Shown: piece after piece, positions 24,201 through 35,745 of the stretch
Position numbering within the stretch: the first letter of the stretch is position 1
How the letters are laid out: every line of letters begins with the position of its first letter
Assembly (NCBI GenBank): GCA_932521035.1
Contig: OW051492.1
Location: 10,230,001-10,294,000 of the forward strand
DNA: 64,000 nucleotides
Direction: 5' to 3'
Origin: Oscheius dolichura
Taxonomy: Eukaryota > Nematoda > Chromadorea > Rhabditida > Rhabditidae
Notes under the pieces: model-generated
Seen by the model: only the letters and a program-made list of their open reading frames with translations
Told to the model about the DNA's origin: nothing
Database searches by the model: none
Translations under genes and position numbers: made by a program

Positions 24201-26119
24201 TGCTATGCCTGTTAGAAGCCAAGATGCCTGTCTCAAATTCATCTCCAGCCATTCCCCCTCACCATTTCACGGCGTTCCTTTTCTTCCCCCTTCTTCCTGA
24301 CAATCTAATTTGTCTCTCTGAAATTTCGCATTTAAATTTCGCACTAGTCATCATTTTGGCGGGAAAAAAAGCCGGGCGAAATAACTTGACTCATTGCTAT
24401 CATATTTCCCGCTCTGGCGCTTCCTGGCAATTCATTTTTCAATTTTGGTCGAAAATTCGTATGTTTTAGATAGAAAAAGGGGGGAATATGAGTCGAGGAG
24501 GAAGAAAACGTCGTGTCCAGGGATAGAAAACTAGAAGGCTTCTCTTTTGATTGATGGCGTTCTCACGGACGGGAAAGGCGCGACCGACTGGATGACTTCC
24601 TTATTGTCGCCTGGTCCCCCTTCCCGTCTCTGTGTGTGGTCACTTTTTGTCCAGTTTTTAATAGAAAAACACCTTCTTCGAGACTCTCCTCCCTTCTGAT
24701 TCATTTTGGCCGCAAATTGACCCGTTTCCATTTCTCTCGCTCGTCTCCGTCTTGCTGGATTCAATTAGAGGAATTAGCATAGACAATTTATGGCTCGTCA
24801 TTTCTCTTCTCCTCCGTTTTCTCGAACCACTTTCTGGAATTACAAATGCGTTATCGTATTCTTCTTCCTTTTAATACGGCATTTTTTCTATAAAGTATTC
24901 CTCCACCGTAAATGCGCTCCATAACCTTGCTCCAATCAACCTTCCCATCAAACAGCCTCTTCTTCATGTTTTGCTCATTTTTGCCGGTTTTTTTCCCAAT
25001 GTTCTGCTCTTACACTGATTTTTCTACTGTATACATCACGTAGTTTAAGAAATAATAATAGGCATTTTGTCGCTATGGAGCACATTTACGCGGAGTGAAG
25101 GTGCTTATTAGAGAAACTACAGTATGGCGCCACTTTTACCACTTTCGCTGTCTAATTGTGGCTTTCAACATGAGAATTTTCTCAACTTTTCTAGAAAACT
25201 GTCAAATTGTGTCTGTCTCCGCTTTGTTTTCCCGCCAGACACGAGATTTCCATCCCAATTTGCCCGTCCTCCCTTCCTTTTCCTTGCCATTCATTTGATT
25301 AGAGGGGGTCCATCAATTTTTCACATGAATTTCCCTCCCTCTCTCTCCAACCACAGGCGGCAGTCACACACACTTCCCTGTCGCGTTTCCTTGCTCCGGA
25401 ATGTGTGTGTAAAATTCATGATTAAGATCTCCCTGGTCCCGTCTCTAATCTGCTGTCATTTTGTAGTATAGCAAGGGGAGAAAACCCGCGTGAGCCACAC
25501 TCTTTTCTGCCCTCATTGATCCAGATCACCTCTCTCTCTCTCTTTCTCTCTCATGGAAGAGGGGAACAGTTGTTCGCTCTTCTGTCTCCCTCCACTGTCC
25601 TCATCCTTCATCTTTTAAAAATAAACCCCGGAAAAGAAGAAGAGGAAAAGAGAGATCCTTCCCTCTTTTTCAGGGAGAAGAAGGTTTACTCAATTAGCAC
25701 CCGTCTCTAGCCCCCAGGGGGGATACCCTCCGGACACTAATATATTGCATTTACTTGGAGAGAAAAATGAAAATGAGAGCAGAGAGCTTGTTTATTTAGT
25801 TTCTTGACCCCCGCGACAGCTTTCACCTCTCTCTCTCCTTGCCAGTTGAGCTCATCTTTGACCAGTAATCTACTCTCACTGCCTAAATTGCTGTTGAATA
25901 GTCTAGTCGCCAGCCACGTCAAGAGGACGCAATTGCAACAGAGAGCTCTCCGCCTTTTGGGCTTTCTTTTAAATGGGACCACATTTCAAAGAACGGAACA
26001 AACGCGGCTCTACTTCTTTATTCATATGGGCAACAAGAACGTGAATTTCTGTTTCTCACCTGCCACCATCAACCAAATTTCTTGGAAATTGGACTTTTCC
26101 AGAAGTTCTGGTTAAAAAA

Positions 26120-26228
26120 AGGGCAGAACCACAGTTAGACAGCCTACACGGCGTGTGAACTGTGGCGGTGCAACTGTACAGAGGGTGCGCCACAGTTCAC
26201 ACGCCGCATCGGCTGTTTAACTGTGGCT
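26120..26228. repeat. Complete nested-palindrome repeat
   Basis: Left unit CCACAGTTAGACAGCC + ACACGGCGTGTG + AACTGTGGCG, spacer of about 25 nt, then GCGCCACAGTTCACACGCCG and CGGCTGTTTAACTGTGGC. It is one of the best-preserved two-unit copies, located 0.7 kb upstream of the scpl-1 start. Confidence 0.9.
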
Positions 26229-26939
26229 TCTTCAAATTTCATCATTTCTCTTCAAGCCCTCTCATCCCCGGTCCTCTTTTTCTTCCTCAGCTGATCCAGT
26301 CCGCGGTTATTTTACTTTTCCCCTCCCAGTGAGTAATTGTCCTGTCTCTCATCCTCTTTCCGCTTCTTTTCTTCTTCTTCTTTTTCATCATGCCTATTTG
26401 TCATCGATTTGTGTTCTTCTTTCATCGCCGCTGCTGTCTATTTCAATCTCTCCCGTCCCCCTTCTGTAAACGGCATTGTGTGCCATTTCCCGCAATGGCA
26501 TTCTTCGCGCCAGTCATCCCCCCTCTCTTGTGGCCCCAGCCTGCCGCTCGCTCTCTCGATCAAACAGGCGAAGTTCATGTTTGCACACAACAAAATGGCA
26601 GAACACCTCACCACCACCCTCTCGCACTCTTTTCCGCTGAGAGTTCTCCCAAATCGACTGGTTGACTAGTGACTGTTTTCCATAGTTCACAGAGGGGCGC
26701 GGTGAGGTGGCTGGAGACACCCACTCACAAGTCAGCTGTCTTTTATTTTGCCCCTCTCTCGGCTCTCTCTTGCCCCCATTAAAACTTAACTTCTAGCTTC
26801 TATTTCCAGCAGCTACTACTAGTCCCTCAATCGTTTCTTCCACTCTCCCAGTACCAACTTCTCAGCCGGTTCCTGTTTGCTCTCTCTCTCTCACTCACCT
26901 GCCGTCCTCCAAAGCATAGCACAGTTTCTACTAGAGAAG

Positions 26940-29900
26940 ATGACGTATGCCAATGGTAATGGTCCTGGAGCGATGGTGACCGGGGCAAGGCAACAACCAC
27001 TAGGACCCAGGAATTCCTTGGATTATTGGAATAAGAGTGAAGATTGGCAAGGCGTAACGACCTACTACCGTGGACCCGGCGGTCCACGTTCTCCTTATGG
27101 CATGGAGAACATCTACGCCCAGAGTCCTACGCGGATTCAGCGACCAGCTCCTTTCCCGCTAAATCTGCCGGTGACAAAGCCATCTGAGGCGAGACGGCTA
27201 CCCCAGACACGGAGCCCTTCAGCTCCGGAGGGTCAAGGAAACTACCAGAATGTACCCATCGGGAGCAGAGCCCGACAAGAGGCGAGGAAGCCCAGCCCAC
27301 CGAAGGATAGCCCCATATTCTCAAGTAAATCAACTGCTAAACCAACAGCGGGACCGGAGAGCCTAATCTGGTCAGCAGCACCACCGACAGCAACCACCAC
27401 CGGAGCTGTCCCAACACATCATAATCATGGTAGTCATCTAGTACATCATCATAATAATCATGTGGCACCAGTCAGTAATTCACCACAAATAACGAGAGTG
27501 GAAGTGAGAGGACCCGGTAATACGATTGGTGAGTTTTTTATGGGAACAGGAACTGGCAGCAGGGGATGGAGGACGGGAACATGTGGGGATTACTCCCGCT
27601 AACATGTCTGTTTTGAGGGAAAACTGACTTTTTTTAGGGGTACAGTCTATTTCGAGCGGTTATTCCAAGGATAGAGGTTAAACCGCGATATCGCTGTGAG
27701 ACCCACACAATGATTTTTTAGTCATAATCTTCAAGCAGGGATTAAAAGATTTGACGAATCTCACGAAAATTAAGGAAAAATTGTGAAATACGCGATGAAA
27801 AGCGTTTCTAAACAGTCCAGGACCTCTTACAGTAACCCGGGGGAAAAAACTGATATTAAATCGGCAGAAAATGTGCTTTCTTACCTAAATTTTCAACTGA
27901 AATTAGAATAATGTCTTGCCTTTTCAGCAAAGGACCATCATCGCTCAACTTTGAGAAGGAAACCAAAATGGGGCAGCCTGGTGCGATCTCTGTGCTGCTG
28001 TATGTCACAGAACAAGAGTGGTTTGTTTCTTTTTATGTCATCTCTGTGTACACTTCCTCCTCTTCCTAATGAGCTCCACAGTGAAAAAAAGATCAAAAGT
28101 AACGAGCAGCTGTTTGTCTCGAGGCCGTGTTCCATTCTTCCCGCCACCGCAACAGTGTGCCGACGGCGGGAAGAAGAAACACTTGGTTGTTTTTGTTTGA
28201 TTTTTGGAGGAAAGAATGCAAAAATAAGTATGACGTGTGAGGGGAAAAGTCTGGCGGGAATGGGGAATTTCAATAGGTGAATGGGCGATGAACGATAAGA
28301 GCGCGAAATTGAACTTTGGCTGTCTAACTGTCTAGTTGTGGCATCGCGGCAAGAAGACCACAGAGTCTTAATTCAGGTTCCAAAACGAAAGATTTCCTAT
28401 ATTTTTCAGAGAGAAACACCTTCGCCCCGCCGCCCAGCTCCTCACTCCCCATCACCCAGGTCCAGAAGAACGGCAGTGCCTATCCAGATGCCGTTCCGCC
28501 TCACTATCAGGCTCATCAACGTCCAGCAGCCACAGCGGTGACGATTCCCGACTCTAAGTCTTCTAACAACGACTATACCCCGTCTCCCATCCCAATTGCA
28601 CAACCGTCACCTCTTCCGAAGGTTGGTCCCTGTTCTTTTTCAAGGGCTGATGGGGAAAGTGTGGGGGATAAGTCTTTGGAGGCTCCTCTCTCAGTGACGT
28701 CTTCGTGTGAAAGTTAAAATCATAAAAAAGGAAAAGCCGGCTGTTCAAATCTATAAAGTGAGCGCGCGTTCCCCACACAGTCTTTTCAACGTTTTTGGCC
28801 AGATAAGCCACGTCTCCTTTTGCTGTTTCGGAGGCACTTTCACTTTACATTTTCTCCTGATTTCTTTTAACTGCGTAGAACATTTGATATTCAATCAAAC
28901 TCCACAGTTAAACAGCCTAAAGCCACAGCAAGGGGAGCCACAGCAAAACAGGGGAAGCGCCACAGCTAGACAGCTGAAATCCCAAATTCTGGTTTTTTGA
29001 ACATTTTGAACGTTTTTAACTACGTAGGTATTCACTTGCTATTCAGCCTAAGGACTTCAAAAATCTCTAAACCCTGGACTCTAGGAATGTTTGAAGCACT
29101 TTGTTTTGTCTCGTTGCTCTCTCCCTTTGCTGCTCTTCTTTCCCATTAATGTCAACTGACACGCTCCCCAGCTCTGAGCCCTGAGTCATTTTTCAACACG
29201 AGAACATAACAACGGAGGGATCGTCTTTCCGGAAATCATTAATCAATTACACAATTAGTGAGTGAGCACGGGTCGTTTCTGCTGGCAAGCCATTGCATGC
29301 TTTGCAGGCTTGACTCCGGCAGAAGTTCTCATTTTTGGGCCACAGTTAGACAGCTCATCATTTCTTCCGATTTTCTATTGTACAGTGGTCTCTCCGCTAT
29401 CAGATAACGTCTTTTTATCATTGAAAATTGGCTCCCATCCCCAGGAAAAGGCGTTTACCAGCTGATATACAGTCAAACAAAGGGGCAATTCCGTGTTTTT
29501 TTTCTGCAAGAACACTGGCTAAATCATCAGCTGTCAGTAATATTGTTCCAGCCTTCCTCCCCGGGGAGATGGAGACATGACGTAACTGCTTCCCCGTGTC
29601 TCGTGGAATGCACCGCGAAGGAACCGGGGGACGGCTGTTGGGTTCCTTCCCTCCTCCTTTGCTCCGCCGTTGCTTTCAGGCCTTTTCCCCTCATTGATTT
29701 GATAATTTCTAGCATTTCCTTGAGAATTTGGGGCAGGCACGGCGCCGCGCCACAGTTAGACAGCCTACACGGCGTGTGAACTGTGGCGCAGGCTGCCACC
29801 ACAGTTAGACAGTGAATTTCTTACAGTTTTCGATATTAGCCGAAAACGCCCATTTTTTAAAATATTTATCGCAATTTTCTGCCCAAATCTACTTGCTCAC

Positions 29901-32682
29901 AAGAGTGGCAGTGGCAGCATATGTTTGCACTCAAACATTTTGTGACGATAGACCGGGTTTTTATTAGCTACTAAGCCAATCCTTCACTCGGGCGGGCTCG
30001 CTTTTCCTTCCTTCTTTTTCACTCCTCTCCAAAATTTTATGGGCCACGGGAAAACGACCCATGCTCTCTTCGCCGCTCGCAATCTATTTTCGACCTTTGT
30101 TGGAAAGATGCCGGGAAACCGCGGCCGGCAGACGTTCTCCGATTTCTCTCCTGGCAACAGGCCTCCTACCCTACGCGGGCCGGGGGGAAGGGGATACTCT
30201 CTATTCCACCCCCACAAGTTTCTCTTTTAAGCTGGCCAAAAAAACCCTTTAAAACGGGAACAACCCCCGTTTCCTGGTCTGTCCGGCAGCCGTCCCCCAG
30301 AGAATCCAAATTTCCACTGTTTTAGCAGCCGGCATCCATTCCGCCTCCAATTTGCATTCAATTTGCTTTGTTTCTTCCCAGGGCTAAACAATGCGCCATG
30401 TGATGTCAGTAGTTGCCGTTCTATTTGACTGCGTAGGAGGCGTATAATCCTCAGCTGTTCTCTGTTTTAGTCAAAGAATGGATCACCGTACTTTTTAGTG
30501 GTCCTGCACAGTCAAATGCCCCTTCTCCCATCCATTCAGCCTAATCAAGCTGTCTCCCTTCCCGCCGCTTTGGGGTCTTTTTCTCCATCCAGCAGCCTGT
30601 CAATCTACGGGCCTCTCTTGGCCCATCAAAACGCCAGCCAGGAGTGTTCTCTCGTCCATTTCCAGCAGCGACCACCGGCCATCCAGCCAGCCAGCCTCAG
30701 CATCTTTTCCGTTGATCAGTCCATTTAGATAGACTGGACATATCTCTATCCCCATCTGAGAAGAGGAACCTGTCCTGTGGGGGAGGCTGGGGATATCTAG
30801 CTTCCTTCTCTTACAGCTTTTTCCGCCTTTTTGGGAGGATTTGGCCTTGATCAGCCCGGGGAAAGGGGGGAAGTGTTCCCTTCACTTTTACCCGTACAAC
30901 CTCGGCAGCTGGAATATCTTATATTCTGGGGTTATCCGGTTCCAATTCTCGTTTCTGCCGAGACTCTATGGGTGCGGGGCACTTAGAACAGTCCACTTGA
31001 TCTTGTTCCCCCTTCTCTCAAACCCTAACCTCCGGGTTTGACCTTGTTTCTGGTTAGAAGAAGTGTTCCCCCACAATTGGCGACATTGATGAACAGTTCC
31101 CCTGAAAGCATTTGCCCCGTCTTCTATTGTTTGCATTGGTTTTAGTCTCGCTCTCTCCCGCTCGCTCCCTTTTGCCTTGGTCATTGTGTCTCGAACAGGC
31201 GCCTGCCGGTTTCTATGTTCTGCCACAGTCTCTCCCTCTCTTTTATTTTTATCTTATTTCCATTTTGAAGAGAAGTTTTTCCAGTGTGTGGTACAAATAT
31301 AATCTAAATAATGCGGGTGCCTCCAAAACCATTCCAAGAAGAGTTCACTATACGGGAGGATCCGTCCATCTATATTGAGAATTTGGTCCTGCGGCCGGGG
31401 AGAACCCCAACGGCAGATGAGATTATTAGAAGAGGATTATTAGGTCTTACCAGGAGACGAAAGGTTACTTTTAAAGCCACAGCTAGACAGCTGAAGGGCC
31501 ACAGTTACGTAGCCAAACAGGGAACACGACTAAAATAAGAGCCCAGCTAAAAATTCTGCTATTTTTTGTTGTTTGCTGCCTTTTGCCAGCGTCTATAGCA
31601 CCAGAACTCGCATATTTCAAGATCCATGCATTTAAAAGAGATCAGCGGTGACGCTATTAATCATTCGGACCTTTCCAACCTCACAAGGGTAGCTGTTGTG
31701 GTTCTAAAGGGGGTAAAGAACAACAGGGGATCCTATTTCTTCTCGGGACTCATATTCCCTCTTTTAGAGCAATGAACGTCATCTGTTGCCCCAGCTTCGT
31801 CCAGCAGATGCTCATAAAAAATGCCTAATCATTGATCTCGATGAAACGCTGGTTCACTCATCTTTCAAGGTAAGCTGGACCACAGGAAAAGTTAAAAACG
31901 AAATGTTTTAGCCGGTGAAAAATGCTGATTTTGTAATTCCTGTGGAAATAGACGGCGTTGAACACAAGGTCTACGTGTTGAAGAGGCCGTATGTCGATGA
32001 ATTCCTAGAGCGGGTCGGGGAACGCTTCGAGTGTGTTCTCTTTACAGCTAGTTTAGCTAAAGTAAGTCATCCATTAATTGATTACCCCTCCTTTCCCCTC
32101 CAGACCTTTTAATCACTCCCTTTTTATAGTACGCTGATCCAGTGGCTGATCTTCTGGATAAGAGAGGAGTCTTCCGGGCTAGACTCTTCAGGGAAGCCTG
32201 TGTCTATCACAAGGGCAATTATGTCAAGGTTTGTACCTTATTTCCACAAACATAACAAAATAAATCGTTCTAGGACCTTGCCAGGCTTGGAAGGGATCTG
32301 AATAAAGTCATTATCATCGACAATTCACCAGCAAGTTATGCATTCCATCCAGAAAACGCGGTAAGTAGACATTAAATCTATTTTCTTCAAAAAATTTGAC
32401 GCCACAGTTCACACGCCGTGTCGGCTGTGGCTTCTGAAAAAAAATAGGAGGGGCAGCCGACACGGCATGTGAACTGTGGCGATTTGCCAAATCGGGCTAA
32501 AAACGTCTCCTAAAATGGTGTTTTTTTTCCAGATTCCCGTGCAGACATGGTTCGACGATCCGACTGACTGTGAGCTGCTGGAGATCCTACCCCTTTTGGA
32601 GCGGATGGAACGGATCGAATCTGTTTACCAAGCCACCCGAGGCAGTGAATCCCCCACCGACGTGCTCCTGGACCGTTCCTAG
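26940..32682 (+). CDS. scpl-1: SCP-type small CTD phosphatase (HAD family)
   Basis: Exons are 26940-27528, 27928-28020, 28410-28621, 31768-31869, 31912-32061, 32130-32228, 32274-32360 and 32533-32682, all joining in phase. The N-terminal exon is a Pro/Ser/His-rich, disordered 196-residue extension. The second exon has [13 protein letters not shown], matching the Cys-rich segment of animal SCP1-3 (possible palmitoylation). The catalytic FCPH/HAD domain follows: [12 protein letters not shown] (nucleophile DxDxT), then [54 protein letters not shown] (second acidic motif) and [23 protein letters not shown] enzymes dephosphorylate Ser5 of the RNA polymerase II CTD and other nuclear or signalling substrates. 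The last exons are almost collinear with human CTDSP1. The ATG at 26940 was chosen because upstream in-frame sequence is low-complexity; an in-frame ATG at 26877 is possible. Confidence 0.93.
29748..29815. repeat. Palindromic repeat in scpl-1 intron
   Basis: GCGCCACAGTTAGACAGCC + ACACGGCGTGTG + AACTGTGGCGC, followed by a half unit CCACAGTTAGACAGTG. Confidence 0.88.
30885..30977. repeat. CCCGTA..CTCGGCAG hairpin in scpl-1 intron
   Basis: ACCCGTACAACCTCGGCAGC at about 30890 faces CTGCCGAGACTCTATGGGTG at about 30955. This is the third paired copy of this hairpin family. Confidence 0.82.
31311..31463 (+). CDS. scpl-1: Candidate alternative first exon of scpl-1
   Basis: ATG at 31311 opens a 51-codon frame, [14 protein letters not shown]...[17 protein letters not shown], ending at AAG|GTTACT in phase 0. 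That is exactly the phase needed to splice to the scpl-1 catalytic exon at 31768. A TTTTTCCAG, usable as a spliced-leader acceptor, lies about 30 nt upstream. Such a transcript would encode a short SCP isoform lacking the disordered N-terminus and the Cys-rich segment. The exon is otherwise unannotated by family; it could be a separate, unrelated start. The support is phase, context and protein-like composition. Confidence 0.5.
32399..32482. repeat. Palindromic repeat in scpl-1 intron 7
   Basis: GCCACAGTTCACACGCCGTG + TCGGCTGTGGC, then CAGCCGACACGGCATGTGAA + CTGTGGCG. The two units are inverted with a short spacer, in the last scpl-1 intron. Confidence 0.88.
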
Positions 32683-33604
32683 TCAAAGCCCCCTCCTCGT
32701 TCGCCTTCCAAATTCCCTGTAAATAATCGTCGTCGTCTATTTACTTCTCTATTCTGTACATTTTCAATAACTTCTCCTATATCCTCTTTTTTTGCCTTTT
32801 ATCCTCTACCGTATCCATTTTTTCTAGTATTTCCCCGTTTAGAAATTCCCCCCACCCCCCAAAAAACCTGTGATTGAGCCGGTTTCAACAGACCCCGTTA
32901 TATTTTGCCTGTGCCTTGCGATAATGTGTCAAAATTACAAGATAGAAAGAGACTACTAAAGAAAATCAAAAAACACTACAGAAAAAATCACGGATTTATA
33001 TATATATCGGTTAACGTATCACAACAATGTGTCTAGAGAAAGAGATGTTCTATCCTCCCACTTGACCAAAAATACTTTTATCCCCACCCTCCCCCCAAAT
33101 TCTTCACAAGGTGTGTAACTTACCGGTGTCCCTATTACGTGGATTTTTCTTTATCGGAAAAATAAGCAACTCACCCTTCCCAGTGATTACCATAAGAAGA
33201 GAACTAGTTATTTTCCCGAGATAGAGAGTTCTATGAAATGTGACAATATCCAATTTTTCTTCTACAAAAGTCTGATTGATAAAGTTCTAAAAACTTCTTG
33301 ACTTGTTCGTTTAGTGACAGAGTGGAGCCCAGGGGGAAGACATGGGCCTGCTACAGTAGCTGGACCTGTACCAACTGAATCTTGAGATCCTTGTGGCTAT
33401 AGGGAAAACCTCTTAGAATGGACAGCGCAAATCAAAGGCAGGTTTTTACTACGGTCCTATGGAACAGAAGGATAGTATCCCGTTAGACTACAGCATCAAT
33501 TCTTCTGCTTCCTGGCTGCAACCAACCCTAGGCTTCTGACAGTCCAATAATTTCCACTGCCGCTTATCCCTATTCAATCCGGCTCGCCATTTCAATTCAA
33601 TTTT
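32683..33604. other. scpl-1 3' UTR and intergenic spacer
   Basis: AT-rich 3' flank with an alternating TATATATATA run at about 33000. No exon with splice-site support is seen. Elements shared with other spacers are limited to short ACTGTA-type motifs. Confidence 0.5.
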
Positions 33605-34542
33605 ATGCAGCAGACGGTTATTTCTATATTGTTGTGGCTTCTTCTGGTCTCGGTAGTTGATACCACTACAGGCAGGCCCCTCTCTCTCTCTCCACTACCT
33701 CTACCCTCAATTCAGATGATCCTTTGTCGTCAACGGCCGAGCCGAGTCATTCTCTCACCTGGATTCTGGTAGTGGTATTCGTGGCTGTTCTTTTTGTGAT
33801 AATTCTCATCGGTGTTATTTGTTGTGTCCGGAGAAGGCGGAAGGCCAAGCGGTCGAAGGATAGCGCCTTGCCGAAGAAGGGCACAACGAAGAAAGCTAAG
33901 CATAAGTCGTTGGAGGCGGAGAAGGAGGCGGATAAGTCGGGAGGAAGTGTCAAGCTGGCGGAGGAGGGAACACAGAAGTCGGCTGGGTACAACAGTGTCA
34001 TCAGCCAGACGGAGAGGCCCTCGGAGGGGAAGGTCACCGCCAAGGAGAGCGAGGACAAAGCAGCCGACTCCAAGATGAAAGTCAAGACAAACAAAACTAA
34101 TAGAAAGCCAGAGGTGGGTCTTTTTATTCATAAAAGTTTATTCTAATAATTATTTCAGCCGTCGGAGAATACGAAAAGGGGAAGAACGAAAACCTGCGTC
34201 GTGGCGGGAACAGAATATTGGAATGAGAACAGTGCCAAGATGTTTGAAGACATAAAAAGGAAGACGAAGACGGTTACCATCGAGATTAACGAGGCCGCCT
34301 TCGGCTATTCCCAAGACCAGCAGCCGTCGAAAGGTGTCATCGTCAATGTGCTGAACTTCCCTCACACGGAAGATAGCCGGGCCGCTGAGAAAGAAGCCCA
34401 GGTGAAGGAAGCCGGCCTGGCTCGGGCTGTATTCGACCGTACCCAAGCTACCGTATCCCCGCCCCAATCCAAAGCCAAGTCCGTGCAGAAAACCATTGTA
34501 CAGACGACTCAGGACGACTCGGCCAAGTCCAGGGGAGAATAA
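33605..34542 (+). CDS. Single-pass membrane protein with long charged cytoplasmic tail
   Basis: The well-supported exons are 33716-34113 and 34159-34542 (TAA). They encode a short ectodomain, a strong membrane segment (WILVVVFVAVLFVIILIGVI), a CC RRRRK stop-transfer, then a Lys/Glu/Ser-rich tail of about 230 residues. The tail includes a more ordered region (GTEYWNENSAKMFEDI.., TVTIEINEAAFGYS). A signal-peptide-like exon beginning at ATG 33605 (MQQTVISILLWLLLVSVV) lies just upstream, but its phase does not match the 33716 acceptor, so the first junction is unresolved; an exon starting at 33676 is an alternative. I recognise no family. The layout (small ectodomain, TM, Lys-rich tail) resembles the distal tail exons of the L-domain gene at 3038-3588. 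The tail ends SKSRGE-like, with no obvious targeting motif. Confidence 0.62.
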
Positions 34543-34766
34543 CTTGGAGGAGAACAGAAAATCACATAGTGATAATTTTGATAACCAGAGGAATGGTTCA
34601 ATAAGAATGCAATCTGCCATAATTGTTCTGTTTTCTTTGTTTTCATTACTACAGTAACCCAAAAGAATAGTTTGAAAGTTCCCCAGAAAAGCGATTTCCC
34701 CCAGGAGAAAGCGAGGATGCGGCCGAGAAGCGACGCGCCTTCCCCAAAGCAAAGCGCCCTCTAGAG

Positions 34767-34805
34767 TATATATACCCAGCTTCTCGTCACTCTATCACAT
34801 TCTAC

Positions 34806-34839
<34 letters not shown>
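34767..34839 (+). promoter_or_regulatory. TATA box and (CT)n tract
   Basis: TATATATA at 34767-34774 lies about 90 bp upstream of the ATG at 34864. An uninterrupted CT dinucleotide run (34811-34839) lies between them. A TATA box followed by a pyrimidine initiator-like tract suits a strongly, tissue-specifically expressed small gene. Confidence 0.6.
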
Positions 34840-34842
<3 letters not shown>

Positions 34843-34863
34843 CTTCACCTATTCGTGTTCAAA

Positions 34864-35745
34864 ATGGCTTACCGTATCCCTGGGTATACTGTAAGTTCCT
34901 TCTCTTTAATCGTCTTACCCATTCTTTCAGGATCCCCTGATGACTCCCTTCCAAGCTGCTCCTAATGCCTACTCCTCTTATGGAATACATCCCTGCGAGA
35001 ATGGAGCTCGATTCCTGCTTCCACAAGAGAATTTCTCAGCTGCAATGGAATATCAAGCCTATTACTGTGATCAGAAGAAAAAGGAGACGATACAGAAGAA
35101 GACAACAGTCAAGAAAACGGTTCTGAAGTTGAAGAAGGACTACGTGGAGGAATTGAAGAAGAGAAGCGAAAAGGAAGAACTCCATCGAGAAGTAAGTGGC
35201 TTTGAAACTACTATTTGAATTATCATGGAGGATTCGGGGTCCTGAAGCGATTGCAGGAAGAAATTCGCGCCCAATCGCTTCAGGACCATGCATTCTTCGG
35301 CAAATCTCTTGGCAGTCCTTTAAATAATAGAATAAACTTACAGTACTCCTTCCTTTTCAGAAACTATGGAAGAAGAGCTACGCTCAGAATTATCCTGTTG
35401 TTCAGAAGAAGAAGCCCCAACCTGTAGAGAAGGAGATGTCAGAAGAGGAACTCCAAAGAGAGGTAGGACCCATATACGTCAAATTTTACAAAAAATACTC
35501 AATTTTAGGAACTTTGGAAAGAGTTATTCTCGTCCAAGTACCAAGGAATGAAGCGAGTTGACCCCTCTCCTGCTCCTTTGAATGGGGAGGAACAAGTCCA
35601 ACGGGAACAGATGTGGAAGATGATGAAGGAGAAGAAGACACAGCAGAAGTGCCGGTATGAGGCAGCTGTAATGGAGAAGAGTCCCTATCTCATCAATACT
35701 CCTTATATGGTTTCCCAATTCAATGGTTTCTATAGCTATTATTAG
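34864..35745 (+). CDS. Small basic protein, family not recognised
   Basis: Four exons join in phase 0: 34864-34890, 34931-35191, 35361-35462 and 35509-35745 (TAG). The product is about 208 residues. The N-terminus is rich in Pro/Tyr/Ala (MAYRIPGYT, DPLMTPFQAAPNAYSSYG). The middle is a Lys/Glu-rich, probably helical segment (KKKETIQKKTTVKKTVLKLK, YVEELKKRSEKEELHRE), with two related helical pieces KLWKKSYAQ and ELWKELFSSKY at the starts of exons 3 and 4. It ends NTPYMVSQFNGFYSYY. There is no signal peptide or membrane segment. The repeated E-[KL]-W-K motif at the exon borders suggests internal exon duplication. The TATA-driven small gene beside a sperm-type phosphatase hints at germline expression, but that is inference only. 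Confidence 0.7.

Larger units (their letters stand above)
18815..26939. other. Gene-poor region upstream of scpl-1
   Basis: About 8 kb without a supportable exon. It continues the pyrimidine-rich, repeat-laden character of the previous region: many half copies of GCCACAGTTAGACAG, a four-fold tandem of GTCTAACT near 20897-20935, the poly-C tract at 19634, a CCCGTA hairpin at 21160, and an AT-rich island at about 23720-24110. It could be the promoter and regulatory region, or an upstream intron, of scpl-1. Confidence 0.5.
28622..31310 (+). other. Large scpl-1 intron (between exons 3 and 4)
   Basis: The intron runs from 28622 to 31767 and holds GCCACAGTTAGACAG units near 28902, 28962, 29340, 29748-29815 and 31478, a CCCGTA hairpin at 30888-30977, and the candidate alternative first exon at 31311. 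Apart from these I see nothing coding. It is far longer than the typical 40-100 bp introns here, which suits an internal promoter. Confidence 0.55.

Noticed and set aside
33730..34131. 133-codon - strand frame
   Set aside because: Antisense shadow of the Lys/Glu-rich tail of the membrane protein gene.
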